A DNA stretch of 64,000 nt. It comes from Paratissierella segnis. Lineage in GTDB: Bacteria; Bacillota; Clostridia; Tissierellales; Tissierellaceae. Below are positions 21,869 through 30,998 of this stretch, piece after piece (the first letter of the stretch is position 1; every line of letters starts with the position of its first letter). The DNA lies in NCBI RefSeq assembly GCF_014385195.1, contig NZ_JACRTG010000004.1:31918-95917 (forward strand). Direction: 5' to 3'. A program made the translations under genes and the position numbers. The notes beneath the pieces were generated by a model. That model was not told where the DNA came from, searched no databases, and was given only the letters and a program-made list of their open reading frames with translations.

Positions 21869-23845
21869 ATGAATATTGAACAATTGAGCATCAATACCAT
21901 AAGAATCCTTTCAGCTGAAGGAGTAGAAAAGGCAAAATCAGGTCATCCCGGATTACCTTTGGGTGCAGCACCGATGGCTTATACCTTATGGGCTAAAAAC
22001 ATGAAACACAATCCAAACAATCCAAAATGGGTTAATCGCGATAGATTTGTTCTGTCCGCAGGGCATGGATCTATGCTATTATATTCTCTATTGCACCTAT
22101 TTGAATATGGACTATCAGTAGAGGATATAAAAAGCTTTAGGCAGTTAGACAGCCTCACTCCCGGACATCCTGAGTATGGTCATACCAAAGGTGTTGACGT
22201 TACTACAGGTCCATTGGGGCAGGGAATTGCAAATGCAGTTGGGATGGCTATGGCTGAAGCTCATATGGCTGAAAAATTTAACAAGGATAATTACAATATA
22301 ATGGATCATTATACCTATGTTCTATCCGGTGACGGCTGCTTAATGGAAGGAATAAGCAATGAAGCTTCTTCCCTTGCAGGCACTTTAGGACTGGGAAAGT
22401 TGATTGTACTATATGATTCAAATAGAATAACAATTGAAGGGAGTACAGATTTAGCATTTACTGAAAATGTTCCTAAACGGTATGAAGCTTTGGGATGGGA
22501 AGTTTTATATGTAGAGGATGGAAATAATATTTCTGATATTGAAGGAAAAATCAATTTAGCAAAAGAGAATTTAAATAAACCATCTCTTATAGTAATTAAG
22601 ACGGAAATAGGATATGGATCTCCAAAGCAGGGAAAATCTTCTGCCCATGGTGAGCCGCTTGGAAAGGATAATATAGTTTCTTTGAAAGAATTTTTAGAGT
22701 GGAAATCACAAGATGAATTCTTTGTCCCGGAAGAAGTACGAGAGCATATGAAAGAAGTAATAGAAAAGGGAATCAAAGAAAATGAACGTTGGGAAGAAAT
22801 GTACAATGAATACAAGAATGAATTCCCGGAACTTGCAAATGAATTTGAAAATTGGATAAACTTGGATATCCCTATGGACTATTTAGAATCCGACGAGTTT
22901 TGGACATTCGACAAGGACATGTCCACAAGAGAGGCTTCCGGAGTATTGATCAATAGACTGGCAGACAAGGTGCCGAATCTATTCGGCGGTTCAGCGGATT
23001 TAGCACCGTCTAACAAGACTCATATGAATAACAGAGAGGATTTCTCACGGGATAATTTGTTAGGTTCCAATATACATTTTGGTGTAAGGGAACATGCTAT
23101 GGCTGCAATATTAAACGGTCTTTATCTGCATGGAGGTATAAGGCCTTATGGCTCAACCTTCTTTGTATTTAGTGATTATATGAAAGGGGCTATGAGACTG
23201 TCTTCATTGATGGGTTTGCCGGTGACATATATCTTAACTCATGATAGCATAGGAGTAGGAGAAGACGGACCAACTCATCAACCTATAGAGCAATTGGCTG
23301 TATTTAGAGCACAACCTAATTTTATAGTATTTAGACCGGCGGATAATAGGGAAACTGCAGCAGGTTGGTATAAAGCAATGACAAGCAAGAATACGCCTGT
23401 TGGGTTGGTGCTTTCAAGGCAAGTGTTGCCTGCCATTGATGGAACGGGAAAAGATGCCTTAAAAGGCGGATATATCATTAGGAAAGAAAAAGGTAAATTG
23501 GATTTAATCTTAATTGGAACCGGATCCGAATTACAGCTTGCATATAAGGCAGGGGAAGCTCTTGGCAGAAAAGGTATAGGGGTTAGAGTTGTGAGCATGC
23601 CTTCATGGGAATTGTTTGAAGAACAGACTGAAGAATACAAAACAACAGTTTTGCCTAAGGACATTACAAAGAGAATATCAGTGGAAGCAGCCACTTCTTT
23701 TGGCTGGCATAAATATATAGGATTAGAAGGAAAAGCAATTTCAATAGATTCCTTTGGAGCATCAGGTCCCAGCAATAAGTTATTTGAAAAATTCAATATT
23801 ACGGTGGACCATATAGTTGAAGAAGCCTTAAAACTATTGTCATAA
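21869..23845 (+). CDS. tkt: Transketolase
   Basis: 658 residues, full length. The thiamine diphosphate domain has GHPGLPLGAAP, GPLGQGIANAVGMA and GDGCLMEGISNEA (GDG-x-NN type motif), the pyrimidine domain has LFGGSADLAPSNKT and FGVREHAMAAILNG with the catalytic Glu, and the C-terminal domain ends SFGASGPSNKLFEKF. It moves two-carbon units between sugar phosphates in the non-oxidative pentose phosphate pathway. GAGGAGG precedes the ATG. Though last in this gene run, its role is central metabolism rather than wall synthesis. Confidence 0.96.
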   Translation: MNIEQLSINTIRILSAEGVEKAKSGHPGLPLGAAPMAYTLWAKNMKHNPNNPKWVNRDRFVLSAGHGSMLLYSLLHLFEYGLSVEDIKSFRQLDSLTPGHPEYGHTKGVDVTTGPLGQGIANAVGMAMAEAHMAEKFNKDNYNIMDHYTYVLSGDGCLMEGISNEASSLAGTLGLGKLIVLYDSNRITIEGSTDLAFTENVPKRYEALGWEVLYVEDGNNISDIEGKINLAKENLNKPSLIVIKTEIGYGSPKQGKSSAHGEPLGKDNIVSLKEFLEWKSQDEFFVPEEVREHMKEVIEKGIKENERWEEMYNEYKNEFPELANEFENWINLDIPMDYLESDEFWTFDKDMSTREASGVLINRLADKVPNLFGGSADLAPSNKTHMNNREDFSRDNLLGSNIHFGVREHAMAAILNGLYLHGGIRPYGSTFFVFSDYMKGAMRLSSLMGLPVTYILTHDSIGVGEDGPTHQPIEQLAVFRAQPNFIVFRPADNRETAAGWYKAMTSKNTPVGLVLSRQVLPAIDGTGKDALKGGYIIRKEKGKLDLILIGTGSELQLAYKAGEALGRKGIGVRVVSMPSWELFEEQTEEYKTTVLPKDITKRISVEAATSFGWHKYIGLEGKAISIDSFGASGPSNKLFEKFNITVDHIVEEALKLLS

Positions 23846-23867
23846 AAATTCATCATTATGAGTATTT

Positions 23868-23897
23868 AAAAGCCTCTGGTATATCTAGGGGCTTTTA
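23868..23897 (+). terminator. Terminator after transketolase
   Basis: AAAAGCCTCT and AGGGGCTTTT (one G-U pair) with a 9-base loop; the T run is inside and just after the right arm. Confidence 0.75.
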
Positions 23898-23954
23898 GCA
23901 TATAATCCTTTATCTATGAATAAATATTATTAAGATTAGATAGGGGGGATATAT

Positions 23955-24392
23955 ATGAAAAAATATTGGATATTCGGAATAGTAATCATAATCATACTTG
24001 GAGTATTAATTGTACCAAAAGCATTGAAGGGGAAAAATGATACCGTTAGTTTTAAGACATTGGATATGGAGGAACTGCCGGCTGAGATTAGGGAAGCATT
24101 GCCAAAATACATTATGGAAGAAAGAGCTCTTACTTTTAAATATAAAGATGAAATTTTTGTTATCGTAACAAGAGGAGAGAAAAAAACAAAGGGGTATTTT
24201 GTTGATATTGATGAGATTGTCAAAGAACCTAATGAGGATGAAACCTTTGATTTAGTGGTATATGCTAAGTTTATAGATCCAAGTCCAAATGAAATAGTGT
24301 CACAGGAATATGAATATCCGGTTATCGTAGTAAAAACAAATTTAAAATCAATGCCGCAGAATATACATTTGGATATTGAGTATGTAGACTAG
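23955..24392 (+). CDS. Membrane-anchored PrcB-like protein
   Basis: 145 residues with an N-terminal membrane anchor (YWIFGIVIIIILGVLIVP) and an outside domain. The core KDEIFVIVTRGEKKTKGYFVDIDEIVKE matches the PrcB C-terminal pattern (VxRGxKxTGGYxVxI), a domain first described in a treponemal protease complex and common in clostridial exported proteins. Later strands (LVVYAKFIDPSPNE, YPVIVVKTNL) complete the fold. It has its own ribosome site (GGGGGG) and terminator. Binding or inhibition of a protease is only a guess from family. Confidence 0.65.
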   Translation: MKKYWIFGIVIIIILGVLIVPKALKGKNDTVSFKTLDMEELPAEIREALPKYIMEERALTFKYKDEIFVIVTRGEKKTKGYFVDIDEIVKEPNEDETFDLVVYAKFIDPSPNEIVSQEYEYPVIVVKTNLKSMPQNIHLDIEYVD

Positions 24393-24396
24393 TTTT

Positions 24397-24452
24397 AGTA
24401 ACCTCTAGAACATATATTTATGATAAGTATATCATTCTAGAGGTTACTTTAT
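24397..24452 (+). terminator. Terminator after the PrcB-like gene
   Basis: AGTAACCTCTAGAA (24397-24410) pairs fully with TTCTAGAGGTTACT (24435-24448), followed by TTTA. Confidence 0.75.
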
Positions 24453-24490
24453 GTAAATATGCCACGAAAGATATAAATAACGTTTTCCCA

Positions 24491-24519
24491 TTGACGTTTA
24501 TTGTTTGGCAATATAAAAT
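24491..24519 (+). promoter_or_regulatory. Promoter of tyrosine phenol-lyase
   Basis: TTGACG (24491-24496), a 17-base spacer and TAAAAT (24514-24519). Confidence 0.7.
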
Positions 24520-24534
24520 AAAGATAGATTAATG

Positions 24535-24554
24535 ATGTATGATGAATCATACAT
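24535..24554. promoter_or_regulatory. Perfect palindrome in the tpl leader, possible operator
   Basis: ATGTATGA and TCATACAT flank TGAA, giving an 8-bp perfect inverted repeat about 15 bases after the -10 element and 45 bases before the start codon. It could be an operator or an mRNA hairpin; no U run follows, so it is not a terminator. Confidence 0.45.
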
Positions 24555-24598
24555 AACAAAGTTTCACATTGATTTCATATAAATAAAGGAGGATTTTT

Positions 24599-25993
24599 AT
24601 GGTTAACTATTTTGATTTAAAGAAATACCCTGCAGAGCCTTTCAAAATCAAAAGCGTAGAACCTGTGAAAATGATTTCAAGGGAAGAACGCGAAGCTGCA
24701 ATGAAGGAGGCTGGATATAACACATTCAATTTAAAATCAGAGGACTGCTATATTGATTTACTTACCGATTCCGGCACCAATGCTATGAGCGACGCTCAGT
24801 GGGCAGGAATGATGATTGGTGATGAAGCATATGCAGGTAGTAGAAACTGGTTATATCTTGAGGCAACAATCAAAGAGTTATTTGGATTTAAACATGTTGT
24901 ACCAACTCACCAAGGTCGTGGCGCTGAAAATATTTTATCAAGCATAGCTATCAAACCGGGGCAATATGTTGCGGGAAATATGTATTTTACAACTACCAGG
25001 TTTCATCAAGAAAAAAATGGTGGTATTTTTGTAGATATTATCAGAGATGAGGCACATGATGCAGGGCTTAATATCCAATTTAAAGGAAATATTGATTTGG
25101 ATAAGCTCGAGAGATTAATCGACGAAAAAGGAGCAGAAAATATAGCTTATATTTGTCTTGCGGTTACCGTAAATTTAGCAGGAGGACAACCGGTATCCAT
25201 GGCAAATATGAAAGCTGTCAGAGAGATTACAGCCAAACATGGCATAAAAGTATTTTATGATGCAACTCGTTGTGTTGAAAATGCATATTTCATCAAAGAA
25301 CAAGAAGAGGGTTATCAAGATAAAACTATACAAGAAATAGTGCATGAAATGTTTAGTTACTCTGATGGTGCTACAATGTCCGGTAAAAAAGACGGCATCG
25401 TAAATATAGGTGGATTTTTAGCCATTAATGACGAAAAATTATTTGGTCTTGCTAAAGAAATCGTTGTTGTTTACGAAGGCATGCCATCATATGGCGGAAT
25501 GACAGGTCGTGATATGCAAGCTATAGCTATTGGATTTAGAGAAGCAATGCAATATGAATATATAGAGCACAGAGTCAAACAAGTTAGGTATCTTGGGGAT
25601 AGATTATTAGAAGCAGGAGTACCGATAATTGAGCCTGTTGGAGGACATGCAGTATTCTTGGATGCAAGAAGGTTCTGCCCGCATCTGGACCAAGAGCAAT
25701 TCCCGGCTCAATCTTTGGCTGCTTCACTGTATATTGACTCCGGAGTAAGATCAATGGAACGTGGCATAGTTTCAGCAGGAAGAGATTTTAAGACAGGTGA
25801 AAATCATAAGCCTAAATTGGAAACGGTAAGACTTACTATTCCAAGAAGAGTTTATACTTATAAACATATGGATGTGGTTGCTGAATCCGTTATCAACCTT
25901 TATAAGCACAAAGAGGATATCAGACCGCTTAAATTTGTTTACGAACCTGCTCAATTGAGGTTTTTTACTGCTAAATTTGATTATGCAGATTAA
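24599..25993 (+). CDS. tpl: Tyrosine phenol-lyase
   Basis: 464 residues, a PLP enzyme that splits L-tyrosine into phenol, pyruvate and ammonia. Family blocks are nearly identical to Citrobacter freundii TPL: DLLTDSGTNAMSD, GDEAYAGS (Tyr71 region), FTTTRFHQEK (Thr124), FYDATRCVENAYFIKEQE, SGKKDGIVNIGGF (PLP lysine, Lys257) and RSMERGIVSAGR with Arg381. Arg381 and Thr124 bind the phenol ring and separate TPL from tryptophanase. AAAGGAGG precedes the ATG. Monocistronic, with its own promoter and terminator. It implies amino-acid fermentation with release of phenol. Confidence 0.95.
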   Translation: MVNYFDLKKYPAEPFKIKSVEPVKMISREEREAAMKEAGYNTFNLKSEDCYIDLLTDSGTNAMSDAQWAGMMIGDEAYAGSRNWLYLEATIKELFGFKHVVPTHQGRGAENILSSIAIKPGQYVAGNMYFTTTRFHQEKNGGIFVDIIRDEAHDAGLNIQFKGNIDLDKLERLIDEKGAENIAYICLAVTVNLAGGQPVSMANMKAVREITAKHGIKVFYDATRCVENAYFIKEQEEGYQDKTIQEIVHEMFSYSDGATMSGKKDGIVNIGGFLAINDEKLFGLAKEIVVVYEGMPSYGGMTGRDMQAIAIGFREAMQYEYIEHRVKQVRYLGDRLLEAGVPIIEPVGGHAVFLDARRFCPHLDQEQFPAQSLAASLYIDSGVRSMERGIVSAGRDFKTGENHKPKLETVRLTIPRRVYTYKHMDVVAESVINLYKHKEDIRPLKFVYEPAQLRFFTAKFDYAD

Positions 25994-26012
25994 ATAGATT
26001 AAATTCTAACCG

Positions 26013-26049
26013 AAAATGCACTCAGCAGTTTGTTAGCTAAGTGCATTTT
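26013..26049. terminator. Bidirectional terminator between tpl and the surface-polysaccharide operon
   Basis: AAAATGCACT and AGTGCATTTT, with further pairing inside (AGC with GCT), lie between two convergent genes; A and T runs at the ends suit both strands. Confidence 0.75.
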
Positions 26050-26057
26050 CTAAAATT

Positions 26058-27482
26058 CTACTTGTTTTCCATTTTAGATAATTTTAATGATGCCAAGATT
26101 ATAGATATATTTATCCAAAACATAAACAATAATCGATTATAAAACCAAATATGATCTGCAAATCCCATTACACATAGACCAAGAATACCAGATAAGGACG
26201 CAATCAGTATATTATTAATAGAAGGGTTGTTTTTTTCTTTAATAGCTACAAATGTATTTCTGATTAGTCTAAAAATTGTTAGCATAAAAGAAACTATAGC
26301 ACATATACCAGCTTCCAGCCATAGCTGCACATATAAATTGTGAGTATGAGCCACAGTGGTAAGTCCGAAGCTTTTGTATCGTTGGTATATAATATTTACT
26401 ATTCTACTTCCTAATCCAACACCTGTAAGCCAATAATCCCTTAGCATAGCAAATGCAGGCCCTAGAATTTGCTTTCTGTATTTCAAAGAGGTATCATTCG
26501 GATTAAATACAGTTAATATCCTTTTATAAATAGATGAGGGCAAGAAAGGTAAAGCTACTACTCCCAACAATATAAGATATGGAGTATATTTTTTATTCCA
26601 AAGAAAAATAAATATAAATACAGCTATTGCAAATGCAATCCAAGCTGATCTGGAGCTTGTTTTCAGCAGCACCAACAATATCGGAAGGGAAAGAATAATC
26701 CAAAAAATCTTTTTGAAAAAAGAATTTTCATTAAGGATAATAGATCCAAAGAAGGGAAGTGTCAATACCAACAACTCACCATAAACATTTGGATTTCCCA
26801 TTGTAGAATATACTCTACCGCCTACGCCCTGATTTATTGTTAAATCTGTCAAAGAAGGATTAACTTCTATTCCTACAACTTTCCACTGATAAATCCCATA
26901 TATTGCTGTTAGAAATACACCCAACATCATGAATTTAACCAACGCATCGAGTTCTTCATATGAATTTATTGAACATACAATTATAATAACAGATAAGAAG
27001 GTAATAAAATAATAAATTAAGTAATTCAGACTATCTTTAGGGAACAGAGATGAAATCGCTGATATAAATATAGTTAAGAAAAAAATCACTGCCATATAAT
27101 CTATTTGAGATAAATCTATATTTATGTCTTTTTTAATAGTAGCTTTGAATAAAAACATTATAAAAATTAATAAGGTAAGAATTACCCCATATTTGTTATA
27201 CCATCTATGATCCGGAATTATCATATTTATGATTAAGAACAAACCTAATATATGATGAAAATTTTCGCATAAATAATCTAAAATTCTTAAGAAAAAACTA
27301 CTTGAAAATATATTATTCCATTTATAATATATTTTTCTTAAAAATTTAATGGGAAGATTAACAATTGTATTCAATATTCTAAATACGAAGCTATTAACCC
27401 ATAGATTTTGAAATATATCGGGACCTTTTAAATAGCTAATAAATTTACTGTTATTTATCATTTGCTTGAAATGTTCAACCAT
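26058..27482 (-). CDS. O-antigen ligase / polymerase family membrane protein
   Basis: 474 residues with about ten hydrophobic segments. The Wzy_C/WaaL block is visible: NVYGELLVLTLPFFG, LKTSSRSAWIAFAIA and, in the large outer loop, LTGVGLGSRI with TVAHTHNLYVQLWLEAGI. The H-x-H-N-x-Y pattern and conserved Arg are typical of O-antigen ligases, which join lipid-linked glycans to an acceptor outside the membrane. In a Gram-positive host it more likely polymerises or transfers a wall or capsular glycan. Last gene of a minus-strand operon with a GT4 enzyme and two DUF4330 proteins. Confidence 0.85.
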   Translation of the reverse strand: MVEHFKQMINNSKFISYLKGPDIFQNLWVNSFVFRILNTIVNLPIKFLRKIYYKWNNIFSSSFFLRILDYLCENFHHILGLFLIINMIIPDHRWYNKYGVILTLLIFIMFLFKATIKKDINIDLSQIDYMAVIFFLTIFISAISSLFPKDSLNYLIYYFITFLSVIIIVCSINSYEELDALVKFMMLGVFLTAIYGIYQWKVVGIEVNPSLTDLTINQGVGGRVYSTMGNPNVYGELLVLTLPFFGSIILNENSFFKKIFWIILSLPILLVLLKTSSRSAWIAFAIAVFIFIFLWNKKYTPYLILLGVVALPFLPSSIYKRILTVFNPNDTSLKYRKQILGPAFAMLRDYWLTGVGLGSRIVNIIYQRYKSFGLTTVAHTHNLYVQLWLEAGICAIVSFMLTIFRLIRNTFVAIKEKNNPSINNILIASLSGILGLCVMGFADHIWFYNRLLFMFWINISIILASLKLSKMENK

Positions 27483-27492
27483 TTTTTCACCA

Positions 27493-27966
27493 CTATTCTG
27501 CTATTTTGACTTCTGAGATTCTGCCTTCCTTAAGCAGTGAGTTCCCAGCGTTAAGTGAGATTGTTTGACCTACATAATAAACGGATTTGTCTATGGATAC
27601 TCCATCTTTATTAATGATTCCTGTGCCTTCCATAGTAATATAAAGGGAAGAATAGCCTTCTCTGCTGGAAGGTACTAGCTGCCCATCTTCTCTGCTTTCC
27701 CAATAGATGGAATCTCCTGGATTTATATCCACGACTTCTCCAAAATAAGCGTTTTGGATTGATTCTCTGACCGGGTCGCCTATATTTATTGCATCTATGG
27801 CAAAGTCGGGGATTTCCTCAATATAAAATGTTATCAATATTTTTTCCTTATTAGTATTAGGAGTGGACACATTAGCTTTTGCTATTTTGTTTCTATATCC
27901 AATTATGCCAATTACAACAACTACTATTATAATTAAATCTATCCAAGTGAATTTTCTTTTTTTCAT
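27493..27966 (-). CDS. DUF4330 membrane-anchored protein (second copy)
   Basis: 157 residues: an N-terminal anchor (WIDLIIIVVVVIGIIGY) and an outside domain with the DUF4330 pattern (ITFYIEEIPDFAIDAINIGDPVRESIQNAYFGEVVDINPG and the end block VYYVGQTISLNAGNSLLKEGRI). It is a paralogue of the next gene (27978-28466), with the same order of strands and matching phrases (GDPxxExxQNxxFGxVxDI, YYxGQxIxLxxGxSL). The function is unknown; DUF4330 genes often lie next to glycosyltransferases and O-antigen ligases, so a part in glycan export or assembly is inferred. Confidence 0.8.
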   Translation of the reverse strand: MKKRKFTWIDLIIIVVVVIGIIGYRNKIAKANVSTPNTNKEKILITFYIEEIPDFAIDAINIGDPVRESIQNAYFGEVVDINPGDSIYWESREDGQLVPSSREGYSSLYITMEGTGIINKDGVSIDKSVYYVGQTISLNAGNSLLKEGRISEVKIAE

Positions 27967-27977
27967 TTTTATCCCTC

Positions 27978-28466
27978 CTAAATTTTAGCTGCATCATAGA
28001 TTCTTCCATAAAAAATGGATGTACCTACCCTAAGAGTTATAAATTGACCGATATAATAATTTGAGCCGCCAATATTTATACCATTTGGACCAATTACTCC
28101 ATTGGTCTCGGTAGTAATATATACCGCGTTAAACCCATTCTTGGTGGATTTGACTTGTTTTCCGTCTTTATCTTCTCCCCATGAAACTGAATCCTCAGTT
28201 TGAATATCTGTTACGGCTCCAAAACTCATATTTTGAAGTGTTTCTGAGGTTGGATCCCCTAATTTGACATTATTTGCAGTGAAGCTATTTACTTCTTCTT
28301 GATAAAAAACTACTTGAATTTTATCAGTACTGTCAGTAACATTTCCCTTTGGCGTAAATATTCCTAATTTTTTAACTGCAAATATTCCTGCTAAAATTAC
28401 TAAAATTATAATAATTAGATCGATTATGCTAATTTTTCCAAACAATTTTCCGTTTTTATCAATCAT
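27978..28466 (-). CDS. DUF4330 membrane-anchored protein (first copy)
   Basis: 162 residues with a short cytoplasmic start (MIDKNGKLFGKIS), one membrane helix (IIDLIIIILVILAGIFAV) and an outside DUF4330 domain (QVVFYQEEVNSFTANNVKLGDPTSETLQNMSFGAV, YYIGQFITLRVGTSIFYGRI). The start ATG touches the stop codon of the upstream GT4 gene. It is the better match to the family because it keeps the DxxGKLFGKISIIDL start. Tandem duplication with the following gene is evident from the shared pattern. Confidence 0.82.
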   Translation of the reverse strand: MIDKNGKLFGKISIIDLIIIILVILAGIFAVKKLGIFTPKGNVTDSTDKIQVVFYQEEVNSFTANNVKLGDPTSETLQNMSFGAVTDIQTEDSVSWGEDKDGKQVKSTKNGFNAVYITTETNGVIGPNGINIGGSNYYIGQFITLRVGTSIFYGRIYDAAKI

Positions 28467-29582
28467 CTAAATATCCCTTCCTTTATAAAGATTGTAGGTT
28501 TCTTCAATTGTTTTTTCTATATTAAAGTGTGTACTTAAAGTCTTATACCCATTTGCAATATACTGCTCTTTTAATTCCTTATTTTCAATTAAAGCTACTA
28601 GCGATTCTGACAATTTATGTATTTCGCCATATTCGATGATAATTCCATTATCAAAATCTTTGTTTATTATTTCCCTTGTTCCGCCACTGTTGGTTGTAAT
28701 TACCGGAAGTCCAGCAGCCATGGCTTCCAAAATAGATAGTCCAAAGGCTTCATTATTTGATGGCAAAATAAAAATATCTGAACTTTTCAATATATTTTTT
28801 ATATCTCTGCGATAGCCTGTAAATATTATATCATCATAAATCTGTAGGTCTTTTGCTTTATCAATTATATCATTAAAAAGTTCACCCTCACCAACTAATA
28901 CAAATTTGAATTTAAACTCCGGATTATTTGTCTTGATATAATCTTTAAAATACTTTATAGAATTGATAAGAAATTCGTGGCCTTTTTCCTTTGAAAATCT
29001 GGCAATGGTCGTAATCAAAATTTCTCCTTCCGGAATTTTATATTCATCTCTAAAATTCAAGGAGGAAGGCTTACTCCATTCTTCTAAATCAACTCCCGTG
29101 TAAATCAGTTTGATTTTATTTGGATTTAATCCCTCATCATATATCATTTGATTCCTTACACTGGAGCTAACTGCAATAATAGAATCATTAAACCTTGTAA
29201 AAAACTTATTCATCGAGATTACAGATTTAGAATTTTTATCTAACATATGTCTTGTATTTATGACTCTAACTTTATTTCCAAGAAGTTTAGACAAGATGCT
29301 TATATAGTTTTCTCTCAGGAAATGAGTATGAATCACATCAATTGACAATTCTTTGCATATTTTTTTTAATTCATTAGCAGCCTTTATATCAAAAGGGCTA
29401 TTCATTTGCAATTTAATGGTTTCGATTCCTAAATCTTCAAACAGCTTTAATCCTTTGCCTTCTTCTGAATAGGCAATATAAAATTTACAGTGATTATTAT
29501 GTAATTTTTTAGCCAGAGTATAAATATATATTTCAGAACCACCGCCACCTAAATAGTTGATAAGGTGCAGGACATTTGTCAT
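28467..29582 (-). CDS. GT4 family glycosyltransferase
   Basis: About 371 residues with the GT-B fold of GT4 retaining enzymes: HLINYLGGGGSEIYIYTLAKKL at the start, HTHFLRENYISILSK, TTIARFSKEKGHEFLINSI in the donor domain and SNNEAFGLSILEAMAAGLPVITTNSGG with the EX7E motif (EAFGLSILE). It adds a sugar to a lipid-linked or surface glycan in the cytoplasm. I prefer the ATG at 29582, which follows GGTGAT; the frame can be read from 29594 but that ATG abuts its site. It is first in the operon and has heptad repeats just upstream. Confidence 0.87.
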   Translation of the reverse strand: MTNVLHLINYLGGGGSEIYIYTLAKKLHNNHCKFYIAYSEEGKGLKLFEDLGIETIKLQMNSPFDIKAANELKKICKELSIDVIHTHFLRENYISILSKLLGNKVRVINTRHMLDKNSKSVISMNKFFTRFNDSIIAVSSSVRNQMIYDEGLNPNKIKLIYTGVDLEEWSKPSSLNFRDEYKIPEGEILITTIARFSKEKGHEFLINSIKYFKDYIKTNNPEFKFKFVLVGEGELFNDIIDKAKDLQIYDDIIFTGYRRDIKNILKSSDIFILPSNNEAFGLSILEAMAAGLPVITTNSGGTREIINKDFDNGIIIEYGEIHKLSESLVALIENKELKEQYIANGYKTLSTHFNIEKTIEETYNLYKGRDI

Positions 29583-29602
29583 TTTTATCACCATCCTCAG
29601 TA

Positions 29603-29679
29603 CAATTCACAATGCACAATTCACAGTTCACAATTCACAATGCACAATTCACAATGAAGAACCTAAATCAATTCACAAT
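29603..29679. repeat. Heptad repeat tract upstream of the surface-polysaccharide operon
   Basis: Units of ACAATTC ACAATGC ACAATTC ACAGTTC ACAATTC ACAATGC ACAATTC ACAATG in tandem, followed after a break by AATTCACAATT. It lies between the promoter candidate and the first gene of the operon, so it would be in the 5' untranslated region. Confidence 0.9.
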
Positions 29680-29686
29680 TATTAAT

Positions 29687-29695
29687 ATTATACCA
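29687..29695 (-). promoter_or_regulatory. Candidate extended -10 promoter of the surface-polysaccharide operon
   Basis: On the minus strand TGGTATAAT; the -35 region is poor. The same TGGTATAAT is found before agrA and before the CofE-like gene. Confidence 0.45.
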
Positions 29696-29726
29696 TTGTA
29701 ATGCTCTCTATGCCATCCTACTAAAC

Positions 29727-29762
29727 AAAAAACTCAGTCTAGATTTCTAAACTGAGTTTTTA
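29727..29762 (-). terminator. Terminator after the CofE-like gene
   Basis: AAAAACTCAGT and ACTGAGTTTTT with an AT-rich loop, 14 bases after the minus-strand stop codon at 29776; on that strand the right arm ends in a T run. Confidence 0.8.
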
Positions 29763-29775
29763 AAATCATTCAAAA

Positions 29776-30960
29776 TCATTCTGTAGCATAATTATCAAAA
29801 TACCCTTGAATCAATACCACAGGTGTTCCCTTATCTCCGCTGCCACTAGTTAAATCGCAGAGGCTTCCAAGTAAATCGGTAATTCTTCTGGGGGTTGTAC
29901 CCAGAGATTCTTTCTGCCCAAGTAAATCTACATCTTTACTATAGATTTTCTTTTTGACTTGGGATATCATTTCATCTCCCTTAAATTCGTGCAGTTCGGT
30001 ATCTACAAGATATTTAAGTTTTAGTTCATTCGGAGTACCTACAAGGCCTTTTGTATACCCCGGAGATACTACAGGGTCAGCTAATTCCCAAATTTTGCCG
30101 ATTGGATCCTTAAACGCGCCATCACCATATATCATAACCTCTAAAATTATGTTAGTTTTTTCATACAGTAATCTTTGAATTTCTTCCACATAATATTGGG
30201 AATCCCTTGGGAACAGTTTAACCTCATTGTCCGAGGCCAAATTAGTTCCTAGAAGTCCATATTCAGGGTTAAATCCGCTTTCGCCAACAGGTGAATTGAG
30301 TATCTCATCAAGACCTAAAACTATATTTGCTCCAGCTTCCTTTAAAATCCTCTTGGTTCTTTTTCTTTCATGTATATTTGCAACTAAAACATCTTTACTG
30401 TAATTTAATATTGTTCTGGGGTCATTTGAAAAATAAATTTCTATATTATCTCCTGCAACTTCTTTATACAAATCCACATAGTCTATACCTGTAAAAGGGT
30501 GTAATACTTTTTCTCCGAACAATCTTCTGTAATCAGCTTCTGTTAGGACATCACAATATGGATTGATTCCTGCTTTATCCATTTCGTCTATGTCCATAAG
30601 GCTGTTTCCGACTTCATCAGACGGATAATTTAGCAGCAAGTGAATTTTTCTGTTGCTATTGGCAATACCCTTTAGAAGTATAGAAAATCTGTTTCTGCTC
30701 AATATAGGAAATACCAATCCGATTTCATTTGGAAATTTATTTGCAACATCTATTCCGATTTCTTCTGAGGTAGCATAATTTCCTTGGGCACGTGCAACCA
30801 GTGATTCTGTAATGCCTACTACATCTTTATGTTTAAGTGTGATATTTTCAGTTTTGACAGCTTCTAGTAATGAATCAACTACAATATTAATTAAGTCATC
30901 CCCCTCCTTTACTATGGGGGTTCTTATTCCTCTTATTGTAGTGCCAATAGTCCTATTCAT
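29776..30960 (-). CDS. CofE-like (coenzyme F420-0:L-glutamate ligase domain) protein
   Basis: 394 residues. The N-terminus GTTIRGIRTPIVKEGDDLINIVVDSL and DVVGITESLVARAQGNYAT correspond to the CofE family, which ligates glutamate to F420-0 in archaea and actinobacteria; later segments include PILSRNRFSILLKGIA, SGFNPEYGLLGTNLAS and IYGDGAFKDPIGKIWELADP. No other F420 gene is in the window and most Clostridia do not make F420, so this branch probably has another amide-ligase role. AGGAGG precedes the ATG at 30960. It ends in a terminator and is likely monocistronic. Confidence 0.8.
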   Translation of the reverse strand: MNRTIGTTIRGIRTPIVKEGDDLINIVVDSLLEAVKTENITLKHKDVVGITESLVARAQGNYATSEEIGIDVANKFPNEIGLVFPILSRNRFSILLKGIANSNRKIHLLLNYPSDEVGNSLMDIDEMDKAGINPYCDVLTEADYRRLFGEKVLHPFTGIDYVDLYKEVAGDNIEIYFSNDPRTILNYSKDVLVANIHERKRTKRILKEAGANIVLGLDEILNSPVGESGFNPEYGLLGTNLASDNEVKLFPRDSQYYVEEIQRLLYEKTNIILEVMIYGDGAFKDPIGKIWELADPVVSPGYTKGLVGTPNELKLKYLVDTELHEFKGDEMISQVKKKIYSKDVDLLGQKESLGTTPRRITDLLGSLCDLTSGSGDKGTPVVLIQGYFDNYATE

Positions 30961-30998
30961 TGTATTTCCTCCTAGAATTCAAATTTAAATCCATTATG

